Of a stretch of DNA of 64,000 nt, positions 42,239 to 51,855 are shown piece by piece (positions within the stretch are counted from its first letter, which is position 1; each line of letters starts with the position of its first letter). Both the position numbers and the translations under genes were made by a program. This DNA is from Lysinibacillus sp. KCTC 33748 (lineage in GTDB: Bacteria > Bacillota > Bacilli > Bacillales_A > Planococcaceae), in the NCBI RefSeq assembly GCF_002237755.1, contig NZ_MWSJ01000004.1, positions 124,001 to 188,000 on the forward strand, in the 5' to 3' direction. The notes beneath the pieces were generated by a model that was not told the DNA's origin, searched no databases, and saw nothing but the letters and a program-made list of their open reading frames with translations.

Positions 42239-42890
42239 ATTTTTGAGTAATACGCTCGAAAAAGGCATTTGTTTTTTCTATATCCGTTACATGTCGATTG
42301 CATGTTTGGCTATCTGCGCAAATGTAATTACTATAATTCGTGAACGTTCCAACGACTTGCCCTTTTACAGACGTTGTAAATAGGCCAACATCAGAATGGC
42401 GGTTACATAGTGCACATATTCCTTTAATTGTATTGTTAGAGAAAGTTCCTTTAATCGCTTTTAGCTGTTCATTTTGTTCTAGTAGGACATATTTTCGATG
42501 TGTACCGGGATCATCCCAAGCTAAATAACAAATCTGCTGAAAGTCCATTTCTTCAAGCTTCGGTAGCTTGAGCTTTTTTTCCTTTTTAAATAGGCTCTTT
42601 AGTGTGCTTGCAGTGACTGCTTTGAATGGGATAACGTACGGTTTTAATTGCTCTAAATACGCTTCGCCATGAGCGCGATCTGTCACATTAAAAAGCTGTT
42701 CAATTAGCTGAGTTTCCGCAGTGGATAGCGCTAATTTTGCTGTAATTTCGCTTTCAACAATACCATGAACGGCTAAGATAACGTTCTTATCCTTTGTCGT
42801 TGCAAGTGTTTGTATAATTTTATTCATTTGTTGCTCTAGTAAATGATAGTTTGCTACCGTTAAGAACGGCTGAATTGTTTGTTTTTCCAT
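42237..42890 (-). CDS. FusB/FusC-type EF-G-binding protein
   Basis: 217 residues, minus strand, with AGGAG upstream of the ATG at 42890. Helical N-terminal domain and a C-terminal four-cysteine zinc site: C159, C162 (CALC), C191 and C197 (CADSQTC). FusB-type proteins bind EF-G and free it from fusidic-acid-stalled ribosomes. Length and cysteine spacing are normal. A small leader ORF with competing hairpins lies upstream (42977-43039), which suggests translational attenuation. Confidence 0.88.
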   Translation of the reverse strand: MEKQTIQPFLTVANYHLLEQQMNKIIQTLATTKDKNVILAVHGIVESEITAKLALSTAETQLIEQLFNVTDRAHGEAYLEQLKPYVIPFKAVTASTLKSLFKKEKKLKLPKLEEMDFQQICYLAWDDPGTHRKYVLLEQNEQLKAIKGTFSNNTIKGICALCNRHSDVGLFTTSVKGQVVGTFTNYSNYICADSQTCNRHVTDIEKTNAFFERITQK

Positions 42891-42902
42891 CTGAATTCAC
42901 TC

Positions 42903-43039
42903 CTAAATAGTAGGCTTTTAATAAAGGTTACTGGCCTAAAGAGATCCTTCAATTTATGTTATTTGCGTTAACTTTTCTAGACCTCTTTGACCTGTAAAGT
43001 GTTTGGTCTAGAGCAAGCATTACAAAAGAATGCGTCCAT
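42903..43039 (-). promoter_or_regulatory. leader peptide and attenuator of the fusB-like gene
   Basis: On the minus strand AAGGAGG precedes an ATG at 43039 for a 20-residue peptide (MDAFFCNACSRP...) ending at 42977. The peptide's end contains GGTCAAAGAGGTC, which can pair with GATCTCTTTAGGCC downstream with one bulge. TCTAGACC/GGTCTAGA forms a competing stem. Such an arrangement is typical of ribosome-stalling control of resistance genes. A TATAAT lies about 20 bases upstream of the leader. Confidence 0.6.
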
Positions 43040-43210
43040 TTCGATTCCTCCTTGAAAAGAAGCTACCCTAATTATAACATTTTTTAGGAATTATATAAAG
43101 TTAGAAAATTTAATTTATTCAAATGATAAAAAATGGTATAATAGTTTAATATTTGTTCATTGCTAATAGTTGTGGATGACATTTTGAAAGAAGCATGTCG
43201 TGTGTATAGT

Positions 43211-43288
43211 TTGATTGGAGTGGAGATTGGACGCCTACAAAAAGTGCCCAGTCGGAACGGAAAACACCCTACACGATAAGGTGATGAA
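43211..43288 (+). repeat. dispersed intergenic repeat, copy A
   Basis: TTGATTGGAGTGGAGATTGG... then GTGCCCAGTCGGAACGGAAA... to GGTGATGAA. A longer relative lies at 59330-59459 with the same end blocks. It is probably a genome-wide repeat of the host. The rest of the gap 42891-43439 holds the fusB leader and a 19-codon frame at 43314-43373 with a strong ribosome site but no recognisable product. Confidence 0.6.
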
Positions 43289-43439
43289 CTTGAATTTGAA
43301 AGGGGGAGTTTTTATGAAACAGGTTATAGGTCATGAAAATTTATATGTATGGAGAGGGATTGTTAGTAACTAACATGGGATGTTTAGTGCTAATAGACCC
43401 TCCGAATTCTTAAGCTATTGAAACTCTAGGAGGACTATT

Positions 43440-44072
43440 ATGCTAAGTCAACAAGGATTTAATTTATGGGCTGATGGTTACGATAAAACGGTTCAGCTAA
43501 GTGAAGAAAGCAACCAATATCCATTTGCAGGATATAAAGAAGTATTAAATACGATTTTTAATGAGGTCATGCACAGTCCAAAGTCCACTGTATTAGACAT
43601 TGGATTTGGCACAGGGGTGTTAACGGCAAAGCTATATGACAATGGGCATATGATCAATGGATTCGATTTTTCTTCAAAAATGATCGAAATTGCCAAAGAA
43701 AAAATGCCTGATGCAAACTTAATGGAGTGGGATTTGTCAAAAGGGCTGCCAACAGCACTTCTTCATCAAAAATATGAAGCTATTATTAGCACCTATGCGT
43801 TGCATCATTTTACCGATGAAATGAAGGTGCAATACATTATAGAATTATTGCAACATCTAACACCTGAAGGCAAAATTTTTATTGGCGATATTGCGTTTAA
43901 TACAAGAGCGGACCTTGAAAAATGCCGTGAAGAAAGTATTGGCTATTGGGATGATGATGAAATCTACTTTGTCCATGGGGAAATGAGATCCTTATTAAAA
44001 GGAGTATGCCAATTAGAATTTTACCCGATCTCGCATTGTGGTGGGGTTTTTGTTCTTTCAAATTTTGCGTAG
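43440..44072 (+). CDS. class I SAM-dependent methyltransferase
   Basis: 210 residues with TAGGAGG upstream. SAM-binding motif I VLDIGFGTGVL at 51-61, motif II-like D75 in INGFDFSSKM, and YALHHF near 117. It resembles YrrT-type small-molecule methyltransferases, but the substrate cannot be read. Complete and followed by a terminator at 44147. Confidence 0.85.
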   Translation: MLSQQGFNLWADGYDKTVQLSEESNQYPFAGYKEVLNTIFNEVMHSPKSTVLDIGFGTGVLTAKLYDNGHMINGFDFSSKMIEIAKEKMPDANLMEWDLSKGLPTALLHQKYEAIISTYALHHFTDEMKVQYIIELLQHLTPEGKIFIGDIAFNTRADLEKCREESIGYWDDDEIYFVHGEMRSLLKGVCQLEFYPISHCGGVFVLSNFA

Positions 44073-44146
44073 GTAGATGCGATAGAATAATTTCAGAAGG
44101 GTTTATTTGTGAAGATTCTTTAATTTTAAACTCTCGATAAAACTAG

Positions 44147-44180
44147 TAAATGGGCTGCCAATAGACAGCCCATTTATTTA
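44147..44180 (+). terminator. terminator after the methyltransferase gene
   Basis: AAATGGGCTG pairs with CAGCCCATTT around CCAATAGA, followed by ATTTAG. Confidence 0.8.
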
Positions 44181-44294
44181 GTATGTGGAAAACTTCCTTA
44201 TGTTGAATTGCCTTTAAATGGCTACCAAACTATTCGCGTGTTGAAGAGTGTGAAAATTACAACTTTTTAAATATAGGAGTAATTCTCTTTTGAT

Positions 44295-44331
44295 ATATCG
44301 TCCATTACGATATAATCGTTTATGACGATAT
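44295..44331 (+). promoter_or_regulatory. operator repeats of the MarR-type gene
   Basis: ATATCGT at 44295-44301 and ACGATAT at 44307-44313 form a palindrome; a second half-site ACGATAT follows at 44325-44331, 18 bases after the first. TATAAT-like boxes overlap them (44311, 44329). This is the expected layout for autorepression by the MarR protein encoded 19 bases downstream. Confidence 0.65.
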
Positions 44332-44349
44332 AATAAAGGAGCAAGTTTG

Positions 44350-44748
44350 ATGATTAAAGATATAAATAACTATTTTACATCGATTTATTACCATCTACAT
44401 TCAACACATGAAGATTCAATTTCGCATCAGAGCGTGCGTATTTTACAGATGATTCAAAAGGAAGCTGAAGTAACAGTGCGTGATATTGCAGAGTTATTGA
44501 ATATTTCTCATAATACCGCGTCTGAGCATATCAAAAAGCTGGAGCGTAATGGTTGGATAAAAAAGGAGCGGGACAGTGATGATCAGCGTAAAGTACATAT
44601 TCATTTAACAACTGAAGGGCTTCTTGTTTTAAAGAAAAACACAGAATTAAATGATAAGAAACTGCAACATGCACTAAACCAGCTTACGGAAGAAGAGCAA
44701 CAATTAATCTTACAGGCATTTCGTTTATTAAGCGAGGTGGCTAAATAA
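44350..44748 (+). CDS. MarR-family transcriptional regulator
   Basis: 132 residues from ATG 44350 with AAAGGAG upstream. Winged helix: VRDIAELLNISHNTASEHIKKLERNGW (recognition helix about 62-74) and wing KERDSDDQRKVHIHLT. It probably represses its own operon through the ATATCGT palindromes. The stop overlaps the DUF3147 gene, so it controls that membrane protein. Confidence 0.88.
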   Translation: MIKDINNYFTSIYYHLHSTHEDSISHQSVRILQMIQKEAEVTVRDIAELLNISHNTASEHIKKLERNGWIKKERDSDDQRKVHIHLTTEGLLVLKKNTELNDKKLQHALNQLTEEEQQLILQAFRLLSEVAK

Positions 44749-45095
44749 TGTACACATTTGTAAAAATTTTATGCTCGGCAGCCGTTATTGGTATTGTGAC
44801 GGAGATTGCTAGAAGATTTCCTAGCTATGGTGGCATTATCGCAGCACTGCCACTTGTCAGTATTTTAAGCATCATTTGGCTTACTGTGCAAAGTGAATCG
44901 AGTGAGCATATTCAGCGATTTACGGTTGGTGTAATCGTTGGATTACCAGCAACAATGGTGATGCTATTTGTTATTTATATGGCTATGAAATCATCGATCC
45001 ATATCGTTTTTGCCATTGGACTTGGTGTCATTTCGTGGGCAGTATTTCTAGGTGTTCAAAAAGCCATAGCTAGTATGTTTAATTTTTCTATTTAG
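44748..45095 (+). CDS. DUF3147 membrane protein
   Basis: 115 residues with four hydrophobic segments and the conserved GIIAALPLVSILSIIWL block typical of DUF3147. It starts at the stop of marR and is co-regulated with it. Transport or small-molecule export is possible, but no activity is known. Confidence 0.82.
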   Translation: MYTFVKILCSAAVIGIVTEIARRFPSYGGIIAALPLVSILSIIWLTVQSESSEHIQRFTVGVIVGLPATMVMLFVIYMAMKSSIHIVFAIGLGVISWAVFLGVQKAIASMFNFSI

Positions 45096-45106
45096 GAGAA
45101 TGATAA

Positions 45107-45780
45107 ATGACAATAATTCCTATTCAACAATTACCCCAAATTGATGTTTTGCAATTTTTTAAAGAGCATTGGGGAAGTACAGAAATGGTTATTTCCAGTG
45201 GGGTTTATGACTGTAGTAAATTAGAGGGGTTCGTCTATGTAGATGAACAAAATACGATTTTGGGTCTTGTAACGTATATCATTCGTGAGGAAGAATGTGA
45301 AATTATTTCCCTTGATAGTATTGAAGAAGGAAGAGGGATAGGTTCATTGTTAGTACATGCGGTTGAAGAAATTGCTTTCGGACAAGGCTGTACGATAATT
45401 ACTCTTATAACGACAAATGATAATTTGCACACCGATCAATTATGCCTCGGCATAATTGCGTCCTGAATCGGCTTTGTGCTTGCGCAAAGAACTCCTTTCC
45501 GATTTTGTGACATCCGCCGGAGGCTTTAACTTCTTCCAGCGGATGTTTGGACACCTGATGAAAAGTAACTTAAATCCTCATTCATCTCACCCCTATAGAG
45601 GTGGGAGACTTCTGCTGAAAGAAGTTAAAATTTTATCAAAAAAGAGGCTATCACTTAGACGAAATCATACAAAACGCGGTCGAACAAGCAAGAGCATATA
45701 AACCTGAAATCCCTTTAATCGGCAATGATGGGATTCCAATACGTGATGAAATACGATTAGCAAAGCAATCTGGCTTATAA
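45107..45780 (+). pseudogene. GNAT acetyltransferase split by a MITE-like insertion
   Basis: The first part (45107 to about 45432) encodes a GNAT core: GFVYVDEQNTILGLVTYI, EEGRGIGSLLVHAVEEIAF with the acetyl-CoA loop, and ITLITTNDNLH. A 189-base element at 45438-45626 follows. The missing end resumes in the same strand at 45628 as KFYQKRGYHLDEIIQNAVEQ and stops at 45778-45780. Together the two parts make a normal ~155-residue enzyme; as it stands it is truncated with 11 foreign residues. Confidence 0.88.
45438..45626 (+). mobile_element. MITE-like element, copy 1
   Basis: About 189 bases, starting with the small palindrome AATTATGCCTCGGCATAATT and ending TGCTGAAAGAAGTT. It contains an AATCGGCTTTGTGC... 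block and a CATCCGCCGGAGGCTTTAAC block also found in copy 2 (48955-49134, opposite orientation). No transposase frame. It inserted into a GNAT gene. Confidence 0.8.
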
Positions 45781-45911
45781 TGAGTCAGGTTGTTTTTAGT
45801 TGGTTTAAAGAAGTTAGGTGGAGAAGAAGAAAATCCTCATTTACTATTCAAGGTTTCATCACCTATGATTTCTCGCTATACTTGATAGGTAGAAAGAAAG
45901 TGAGGAATGAC

Positions 45912-46376
45912 ATGAAAAAATTACTATTTGTTTTATTATTTAGTGTTCTAGTAGTGGGAGCTGCCTTCATCATTTATTTAAAGAGCAATCCACCACTCGT
46001 CATGAACAGCTATACGAATCCAGTAGATGATTCAACTATAAGAATCGTAGAAATAGAAAATAAAGGACTGCATGAGATAGAGCTTCAACAAATACTCGTC
46101 AATGATAAAATGCCTGAAAGTGCCGAGCTTGTCGTGAGTAAGTCTGAACCGTTTGAAGCGGAGACGAAGTTGGTTGGTAATCCGAATATTACCTATCATA
46201 AATTAAGGCAAATATCCATTTTTCCTAGTCAATACATAGATCGCCAGGCCATTGGAAAGCAGCCTCAGCATTATGCAGTAAAGGTTGAAGCGCCTACTAT
46301 AAAAAAAATAACGATTAAGTACAAGTATTTAAAAATACCATTTACTTTAACAGCCGAGTTACAAGCGAAAAAGTGA
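45912..46376 (+). CDS. hypothetical membrane-anchored protein
   Basis: 154 residues from ATG 45912 with GTGAGG upstream; the longer frame from 45780 is non-coding in style. One N-terminal membrane segment (LLFVLLFSVLVVGAAFIIYL) and an extracytoplasmic beta-rich domain (IRIVEIENKGLHEIELQQI). Similar Bacillus proteins have no known role. Confidence 0.72.
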   Translation: MKKLLFVLLFSVLVVGAAFIIYLKSNPPLVMNSYTNPVDDSTIRIVEIENKGLHEIELQQILVNDKMPESAELVVSKSEPFEAETKLVGNPNITYHKLRQISIFPSQYIDRQAIGKQPQHYAVKVEAPTIKKITIKYKYLKIPFTLTAELQAKK

Positions 46377-46574
46377 AGTGAAACTATCATCAGTGGGGTT
46401 TTCTTACCCACTGATTTTTTTGTCTTCACCAATGGCTAAGTCTGTATCTACTCGTTATTTGTCTTATCCTTTATGCCTATGTCATTTCATAAGATTGTTT
46501 GATGAAAAAATACTGTTACTCCTAAAACATGGTAATCTAATAGTAATAGCTATGGCGATATCGGGAGGGACTAA

Positions 46575-47084
46575 ATGGGATTGATAATCGTTAGTGTAGT
46601 ACTTGTTATCTGTATTTTCACTGTGACTTTAGTGGTTATTCAGAAGCACTCGAAGGAGGATATTAAGTTAGAAGTAACAGCTGTATGTGAAGGGGTAAAT
46701 GAAATAGGTCAAGCTATTATGAAAATATATTTTACATTTTCAATTGGCAAACTAGCACAACGTAAAAAAGAAATAATAGGCAGTATTGATTGGTCACAAG
46801 GATGGATGCCTGTTTGCTATAATTTAAAGGAAAACGGGGTCTATCAGGAGCAACGATTACTCCGTGCTGTAAATGAGACAACCTATACAACCTTCGAAAT
46901 AAACGCTACAAATGATATTGATCATCTGGGACGAGGGGAGGGATATGTTGTGTTAGTATTAGAGGATCCAATTTCTACTGATAAATCTAGAGCTGGTGTG
47001 ATTCTTGCTGTTACTGCTAATTTGGTGACCTATCAGCTATCGGATTCAACTAGCTGGAATAATGACTTTGCAGTAAATCAATAA
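46575..47084 (+). CDS. hypothetical membrane-anchored protein
   Basis: 169 residues with GGGAGGG upstream. N-terminal membrane segment (LIIVSVVLVICIFTVTLVVI) and a domain of unknown type, beta-rich with conserved-looking tryptophans (SIDWSQGWMPVCYNL). The gap before it (46377-46574) holds only a terminator-like repeat and AT-rich promoter DNA. Confidence 0.65.
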   Translation: MGLIIVSVVLVICIFTVTLVVIQKHSKEDIKLEVTAVCEGVNEIGQAIMKIYFTFSIGKLAQRKKEIIGSIDWSQGWMPVCYNLKENGVYQEQRLLRAVNETTYTTFEINATNDIDHLGRGEGYVVLVLEDPISTDKSRAGVILAVTANLVTYQLSDSTSWNNDFAVNQ

Positions 47085-47280
47085 ATACAGAATAAGCTAT
47101 TCGTTAGGGGGAAAAGCCTGATGAATAGCTTTTCTATTTGGTAGGAAATAACGGAACCTATTAAGGTGAATTTCGTAGAATATTTAAGGGAAGGAATGTC
47201 TCGGTTGTATTCATTACGATATGAGTGCAACCTTGGATCAAACGATGTCAAATCAATAATCGAAAAGAAGGTACAAGACT

Positions 47281-48096
47281 TTGGATATTTTAACAAATAA
47301 ATTGATCATGATTGCTTTATTTATTCTCATCATTCATTCGATAGAAACACTTGCGTATGCAGTTCGATTATCAGGTGCACGTGTAAAATTACTAGCCTCT
47401 GCACTATCCTTGTTCAATGTGATGGTTATGGTTTCAAGATTGGCAAATATGATGCAGCAGCCTTTTACTGGAAGTTTGGCTGATACAGCACCGAAAGAAA
47501 ACACATTAGCGTTTGTGGAGCAGCAATTCCGAGTGCTTATTGGGGCCGCTTCAATAGGTACTTTAGTAGGCATTCTACTATTGCCGACTTTTATAGCGAT
47601 ATTTTCAAGAGCCATTATTCATTTATCTGAGGAAAAAGGTTCCATTCCAGCATTATTCAAAAAAGGTTTTAGTATAGAGTATTTTAAACGTGGAATAAAA
47701 CATATCCATTTGCCAAGCTTTTCATACTTAAAGGGGATTAACTGGCGTGATATCCCTCTTAAATTATTTATCGTCAATATCGTGATAACGGCCATCTATA
47801 CAATTGGTGTCCTGTCTGCACTTTACGCCTCTTTATTAGTTCCAGAAAGAGCGACAACTGCTGTAATGGCATCAGGACTTATTAATGGGGTAGCAACGAT
47901 GTTACTAATTATATTTATTGACCCTAAAATTTCCGTTCTTGCAGACGATGTTATTAATCAAAGAGGTAGCTATTTAAGTCTGAAACAAGCGTCTGTGATG
48001 ATGATGGCTTCAAGGCTACTAGGCACATGTTTAGCACAGCTTTTGTTTATTCCAGGGGCAAAATATATTGCCTGGTTTACACAATATATGACGTAA
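47281..48096 (+). CDS. amj: lipid II flippase, Amj family
   Basis: 271 residues from a TTG at 47281. Six or more membrane segments; the blocks SIETLAYAVRLSGARVKLLASALSLFN and DVINQRGSYLSLKQASVMMMASRLLGT are characteristic of Amj, the alternative lipid II flippase of Bacillus. It moves the wall precursor across the membrane and can substitute for MurJ. Complete. Confidence 0.92.
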   Translation: MDILTNKLIMIALFILIIHSIETLAYAVRLSGARVKLLASALSLFNVMVMVSRLANMMQQPFTGSLADTAPKENTLAFVEQQFRVLIGAASIGTLVGILLLPTFIAIFSRAIIHLSEEKGSIPALFKKGFSIEYFKRGIKHIHLPSFSYLKGINWRDIPLKLFIVNIVITAIYTIGVLSALYASLLVPERATTAVMASGLINGVATMLLIIFIDPKISVLADDVINQRGSYLSLKQASVMMMASRLLGTCLAQLLFIPGAKYIAWFTQYMT

Positions 48097-48181
48097 GGAG
48101 GGTTTACACGGGAAGCCGAGTAACAGTTTTCGAAGGATAGTTTGAAGTAGTTAACTTTCTAGAAAGGAAAATTGATATTTA

Positions 48182-48547
48182 ATGAAAAAATTATGTTTTC
48201 TGATTTTGATGATGATGTTTGTGTTAGTTGCTTGTAGTACGAATCAACAAGAGGAGGCACATTATATAGCGAAAAGCGAGCACTGGAAGGCTGTATATCA
48301 TAGTAATACAGAAGAGGGATTACGAATTTTCTATTTAGGGGAAGAGAAAGACTTAGGTGATTTACAAATAACGATAGAAGGTTCAAAACAATCAATAACT
48401 TTCGATGACGTTCGAGTAAATACCAATAAACAGTTTATCTTAACGAAAAAAGAAAGTACGAAAATTTTTAAAAAGGATGCTGCCCCAATGATTCATATTC
48501 AGTGGCAGTCTTACAAAGAGACTTTAGAAATAAGAACCTTAGTATAA
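48182..48547 (+). CDS. small lipoprotein, unknown function
   Basis: 121 residues with GAAAGGAAA upstream. Lipobox LVAC at about residues 15-18 after a hydrophobic signal. The mature part is beta-rich (FYLGEEKDLGDLQITIEGS). It is anchored to the outer face of the membrane. No family recognised. Confidence 0.75.
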   Translation: MKKLCFLILMMMFVLVACSTNQQEEAHYIAKSEHWKAVYHSNTEEGLRIFYLGEEKDLGDLQITIEGSKQSITFDDVRVNTNKQFILTKKESTKIFKKDAAPMIHIQWQSYKETLEIRTLV

Positions 48548-48651
48548 GGGATTATATGGTCGAAGTGATCAGTAAGATTTTGATACATATCTTTGCTAGA
48601 ATGTGCAAGTCGAGTTAGAGTCGAAATTGTTCTTTGAAAAATTTTCAAATA

Positions 48652-48950
48652 TTGACAAGTAATGAAACATTCGTTATAGTAAGAAACAATTTCACAAAGC
48701 AATGAAATTGGCGATGAGAAGGACACGAATTTTCATAAGCGATTTACAGAGAGGGAGGCATGGGCTGAAAGCTTCCTAATGCAGCTGGAAAACTTACTAC
48801 CTTTGAGCAGTGCTTGGAAACTTGCACCGTACTTGCAACGTTACTGCATAACAATGAGCCACTAGAGCATCTAGTGGGAATTTGGGTGGAACCACGGGTA
48901 ATCAACACATGCTCGTCCCTTTATGGGGCGCGAGCATGTGTTTTTTTTAT
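48652..48950 (+). promoter_or_regulatory. T-box riboswitch with promoter and terminator, upstream of thrS
   Basis: Promoter TTGACA at 48652, 17 bases, TATAGT at 48675. The transcript contains a GGCGATGAGAAGG start, long stem-loop I, and the T-box motif GGGTGGAACCACGG at 48884-48897. It ends in the terminator ACACATGCTCG/CGAGCATGTGT (48905-48941) with eight Ts. Uncharged tRNA-Thr should bind and prevent termination. The specifier is expected to be a Thr codon but was not fixed here. Confidence 0.9.
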
Positions 48951-48954
48951 TTGT

Positions 48955-49134
48955 AACTTCTTTCAGTAGAGGACTACCGCCTTGATAGGTTAAAGAGGAG
49001 TGCGGTTTTAAGTCACTTTTCAGAGTCTGTCCAAACATCAACTGAAAGAAGTTAAAGCCTCCGGCGGATGTCACGGAATCGGCTTTGTGCAAGCACAAAG
49101 CCGATTCCAGACGCAATTATGCCGAGGCATAATT
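48955..49134 (-). mobile_element. MITE-like element, copy 2
   Basis: Reverse-oriented relative of 45438-45626: in reverse it begins with AATTATGCCTCGGCATAATT and contains the GGCTTTGTGC inverted repeat and the CATCCGCCGGAGGC block, ending CTGAAAGAAGTT. It lies between the T-box terminator and the thrS ribosome site, so it lengthens the leader without removing the start. Confidence 0.8.
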
Positions 49135-49155
49135 TATAATAAAGGAGTAGAGAAC

Positions 49156-51077
49156 ATGTCAAATCAAGTTATTAACATTCAATTTCCAGATGGTAAACAA
49201 CAAGTATTTTCAAAAGGTGTTACATTAACCGACATTGCACAAGCGATTAGTCCCGCTTTACGTAAAAAGGCAATCGTAGGGAGTGTGAACGGAACCATCA
49301 TTGATTTGACGCGCCCGATAGTGGAGGATTCACAAATTTCCCTGTACGATGCTAGCACAAAAGAAGGAATTCAGGTGATTCGTCATTCAACAGCCCATTT
49401 ATTAGCGCAAGCAATTAAGCGTTTATACCCTGATGCTCAATTTGGGTCGGACCAGTTATAGAAAATGGGTTTTACTATGATATCGACATTGCGCATTCCT
49501 TTGCGCCTAGTGATTTACAACAAATTGAAAAAATGATGCAGCAAATTGTTCAAGAAAATAGACAAATACAGCGCAAAGAAGTAACAAGAGCAGAAGCGCA
49601 ACAACTATTTGCTCATGACGCGCTGAAGCTAGAGTTATTACAGGATATTCCTGAGCATGAAGTGGTGACGGTTTATGAGCAAGGAGATTTTTATGATCTT
49701 TGTCGTGGACCTCATGTGCCTTCCACAGGAAAATTACAACACTTTAAATTAATGAATGTGTCAGGTGCTTACTGGCGAGGGGATAGCAATAATCAAATGC
49801 TTCAGCGTATATACGGTGTAGCGTTTGCCTCAAAAAAAGAGCTTGAGGAACATTTTGTTTTCCTAGAAGAGGCGGAGAAGCGCAATCACCGAAAGCTAGG
49901 AAAAGAACTAGAGTTATTTATGTTTTCAGAGGAAGCACCAGGGATGCCGTTTTATTTAGCAAATGGTCAAATTATTCGTAACGAATTAGAGTCTTATTTA
50001 CGTCATTTACAAGCAAAATTTGATTACCAAGAAGTACGGACACCATCGATGATGAACCAGCGTTTATGGGAGCAGTCAGGGCATTGGGATCACTATAAAG
50101 AAAATATGTACTTTACTCATGTAGACGACCAAAGCTTTGCATTAAAACCTATGAATTGCCCTGGACATATGCTGATTTTTAAAAATGATTTCCATTCATA
50201 TAGAGATTTACCGATTCGTATGGCTGAATTTGGTCAAGTTCATCGACATGAATTTAGTGGCGCATTAAATGGTCTTTTACGGGTTCGTACTTTTTGCCAG
50301 GATGATGCACATATTTTTGTTACGCCACAGCAAATTGAAGATGAAATTGCGCTTGCACTAAAGATTATTGATGAGGTTTACCAGGTTTTTGGCTTCCAAT
50401 ACGATATTGAATTATCAACACGTCCCGCTGATTTTATGGGTGAACTTGAACTTTGGAATCGAGCCGAAGCGGCGTTAGAAAACGTACTAACGAATCTAGG
50501 CTTTCCTTTTACAATAAATGAAGGTGACGGAGCGTTTTATGGACCAAAAATTGATATTCATATTAAAGATGCTATTCATCGCAGTCATCAATGTGCAACG
50601 GTGCAGCTCGATTTCCAACTACCTGAGAAGTTCGACTTAACATATGTCAATGAACAGAATGAAAAAGTAAGACCTGTCGTTATTCATCGAGCGGTATTCG
50701 GTTCAATTGATCGCTTCTTAGGCATTTTGATTGAGCATTTTGGAGGGGCGTTCCCAACGTGGCTTGCATCTCAACAAGTAAAAGTTATTGGGGTGGCAGA
50801 TAAGCATCGAGCATATGTACAGCAAGTTGTTGATGCTTTAAAAAATGAACAAATCCGTGTTAGCATTGACGATCGACAAGAAAAGCTGGGTAAAAAAATT
50901 CGAGAAGCACAAATGAAAAAAATACCTTATATTGTAGTACTTGGTGATCAAGAAATGGATACTCAACATGTCACTGTTCGTAAATATGGCGAGCAAGCAT
51001 TAATTGAAAAAACATTGCAGCAATTTATTGAGGAAATTAAGCAAGAAATACAGCAAAAAGCTTTAACTATTAAGTGA
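49156..51077 (+). pseudogene. thrS: threonyl-tRNA synthetase, one-base frameshift
   Basis: Start ATG 49156 with AAAGGAG upstream. N-terminal TGS and editing domains (IQFPDGKQQVFSKG, IRHSTAHLLAQA) are followed near 49445 by a frameshift: TTTGGGTCGGACC needs one extra G to read FGVGPVIENGFYYD and then join the second frame. The catalytic and anticodon domains are intact (MNCPGHM, FTRTFCQDDAH-like HIFVTP, GDQEMDTQHV). Either the sequence has a homopolymer error or this copy is broken and another thrS is needed. Confidence 0.88.
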
Positions 51078-51093
51078 ACCCTATAAAACAATT

Positions 51094-51134
51094 TAGCTCG
51101 ACTCAAGGGGAAGTCACTCCCAAGAGTCGAGCTA
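51094..51134. terminator. hairpin after thrS
   Basis: TAGCTCGACTC at 51094-51104 pairs with GAGTCGAGCTA at 51124-51134. No long T-run follows on the plus strand, so it may rely on other factors. Confidence 0.6.
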
Positions 51135-51256
51135 TAACAGCGATGGAATAAATGGTAATTTCGGAATTTGCTTAAAAATGTTAATTTTTTCTTTGAATTT
51201 GCTACTATTAATCAATTTTCAAGCATACAATAAATTAAACAACAAACGAAATACAA

Positions 51257-51721
51257 TTATTTAATGGTATTACTTTGATAATAACTATTTCCTAAAAGGA
51301 TAGTTTGTGTCTCAGCGTCAATGACCAGGTATTTATGATAAGTCTCCTGATCCAAGTGCTTGAAGGATGCTAAAAAATATACTTGTCGATTGGGATGAAT
51401 AAAAGTATGTTGAGAGAGGTCTGTTTTTTTACGTATAAAATTTGTTTTTAGATTAAATGTTTCCTCAGCCTTCGATACGTCCTTAAAGGCTATTCTTTGA
51501 CGAATGTTCAAGGTAGCATTGTTATATTCCTCATAGATTGTCCTATTTAATTTATAATAAAAATCATTCTCAGTACGAAATGCTTGATATTGATTATTTG
51601 GGTATTTATAAGATGTAGTTCTAGAAGGTATGCAAAGAACCGGTGTTGTGTTTTCTACTGAATCTTGAGGTTGCTGTAGTAAAAAGCTAGAAGCGACCAG
51701 TGATAAAATAAATACCTGCAT
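51257..51721 (-). CDS. secreted hypothetical protein
   Basis: 154 residues, minus strand, with AAAGGAGG upstream of the ATG at 51721. Signal peptide of about 18 residues (MQVFILSLVASSFLL). The mature part is rich in Asn, Tyr and Thr. Not recognised. It is followed by an AT-rich gap to thrS. Confidence 0.68.
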   Translation of the reverse strand: MQVFILSLVASSFLLQQPQDSVENTTPVLCIPSRTTSYKYPNNQYQAFRTENDFYYKLNRTIYEEYNNATLNIRQRIAFKDVSKAEETFNLKTNFIRKKTDLSQHTFIHPNRQVYFLASFKHLDQETYHKYLVIDAETQTILLGNSYYQSNTIK

Positions 51722-51855
51722 TATTTGGCCTCCTTTTTCCTGTCATATAGAAGATAGCCCATTTCTATGTTATTTATACGTATCTTTCAACAGCAATAGG
51801 TTTTATAACCAAAAACTAATACAGGGTAAAACTAGACGACTTTTCGAAAATAGTT

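Noticed and set aside
46378-46584. 68-codon frame between two membrane-protein genes
   Set aside because: Starts at the previous stop without a ribosome site and covers a terminator; composition is not coding-like.
49533-51077. Second half of thrS as a separate gene
   Set aside because: Its start lies inside the conserved synthetase body and it joins the first part with a single-base correction.
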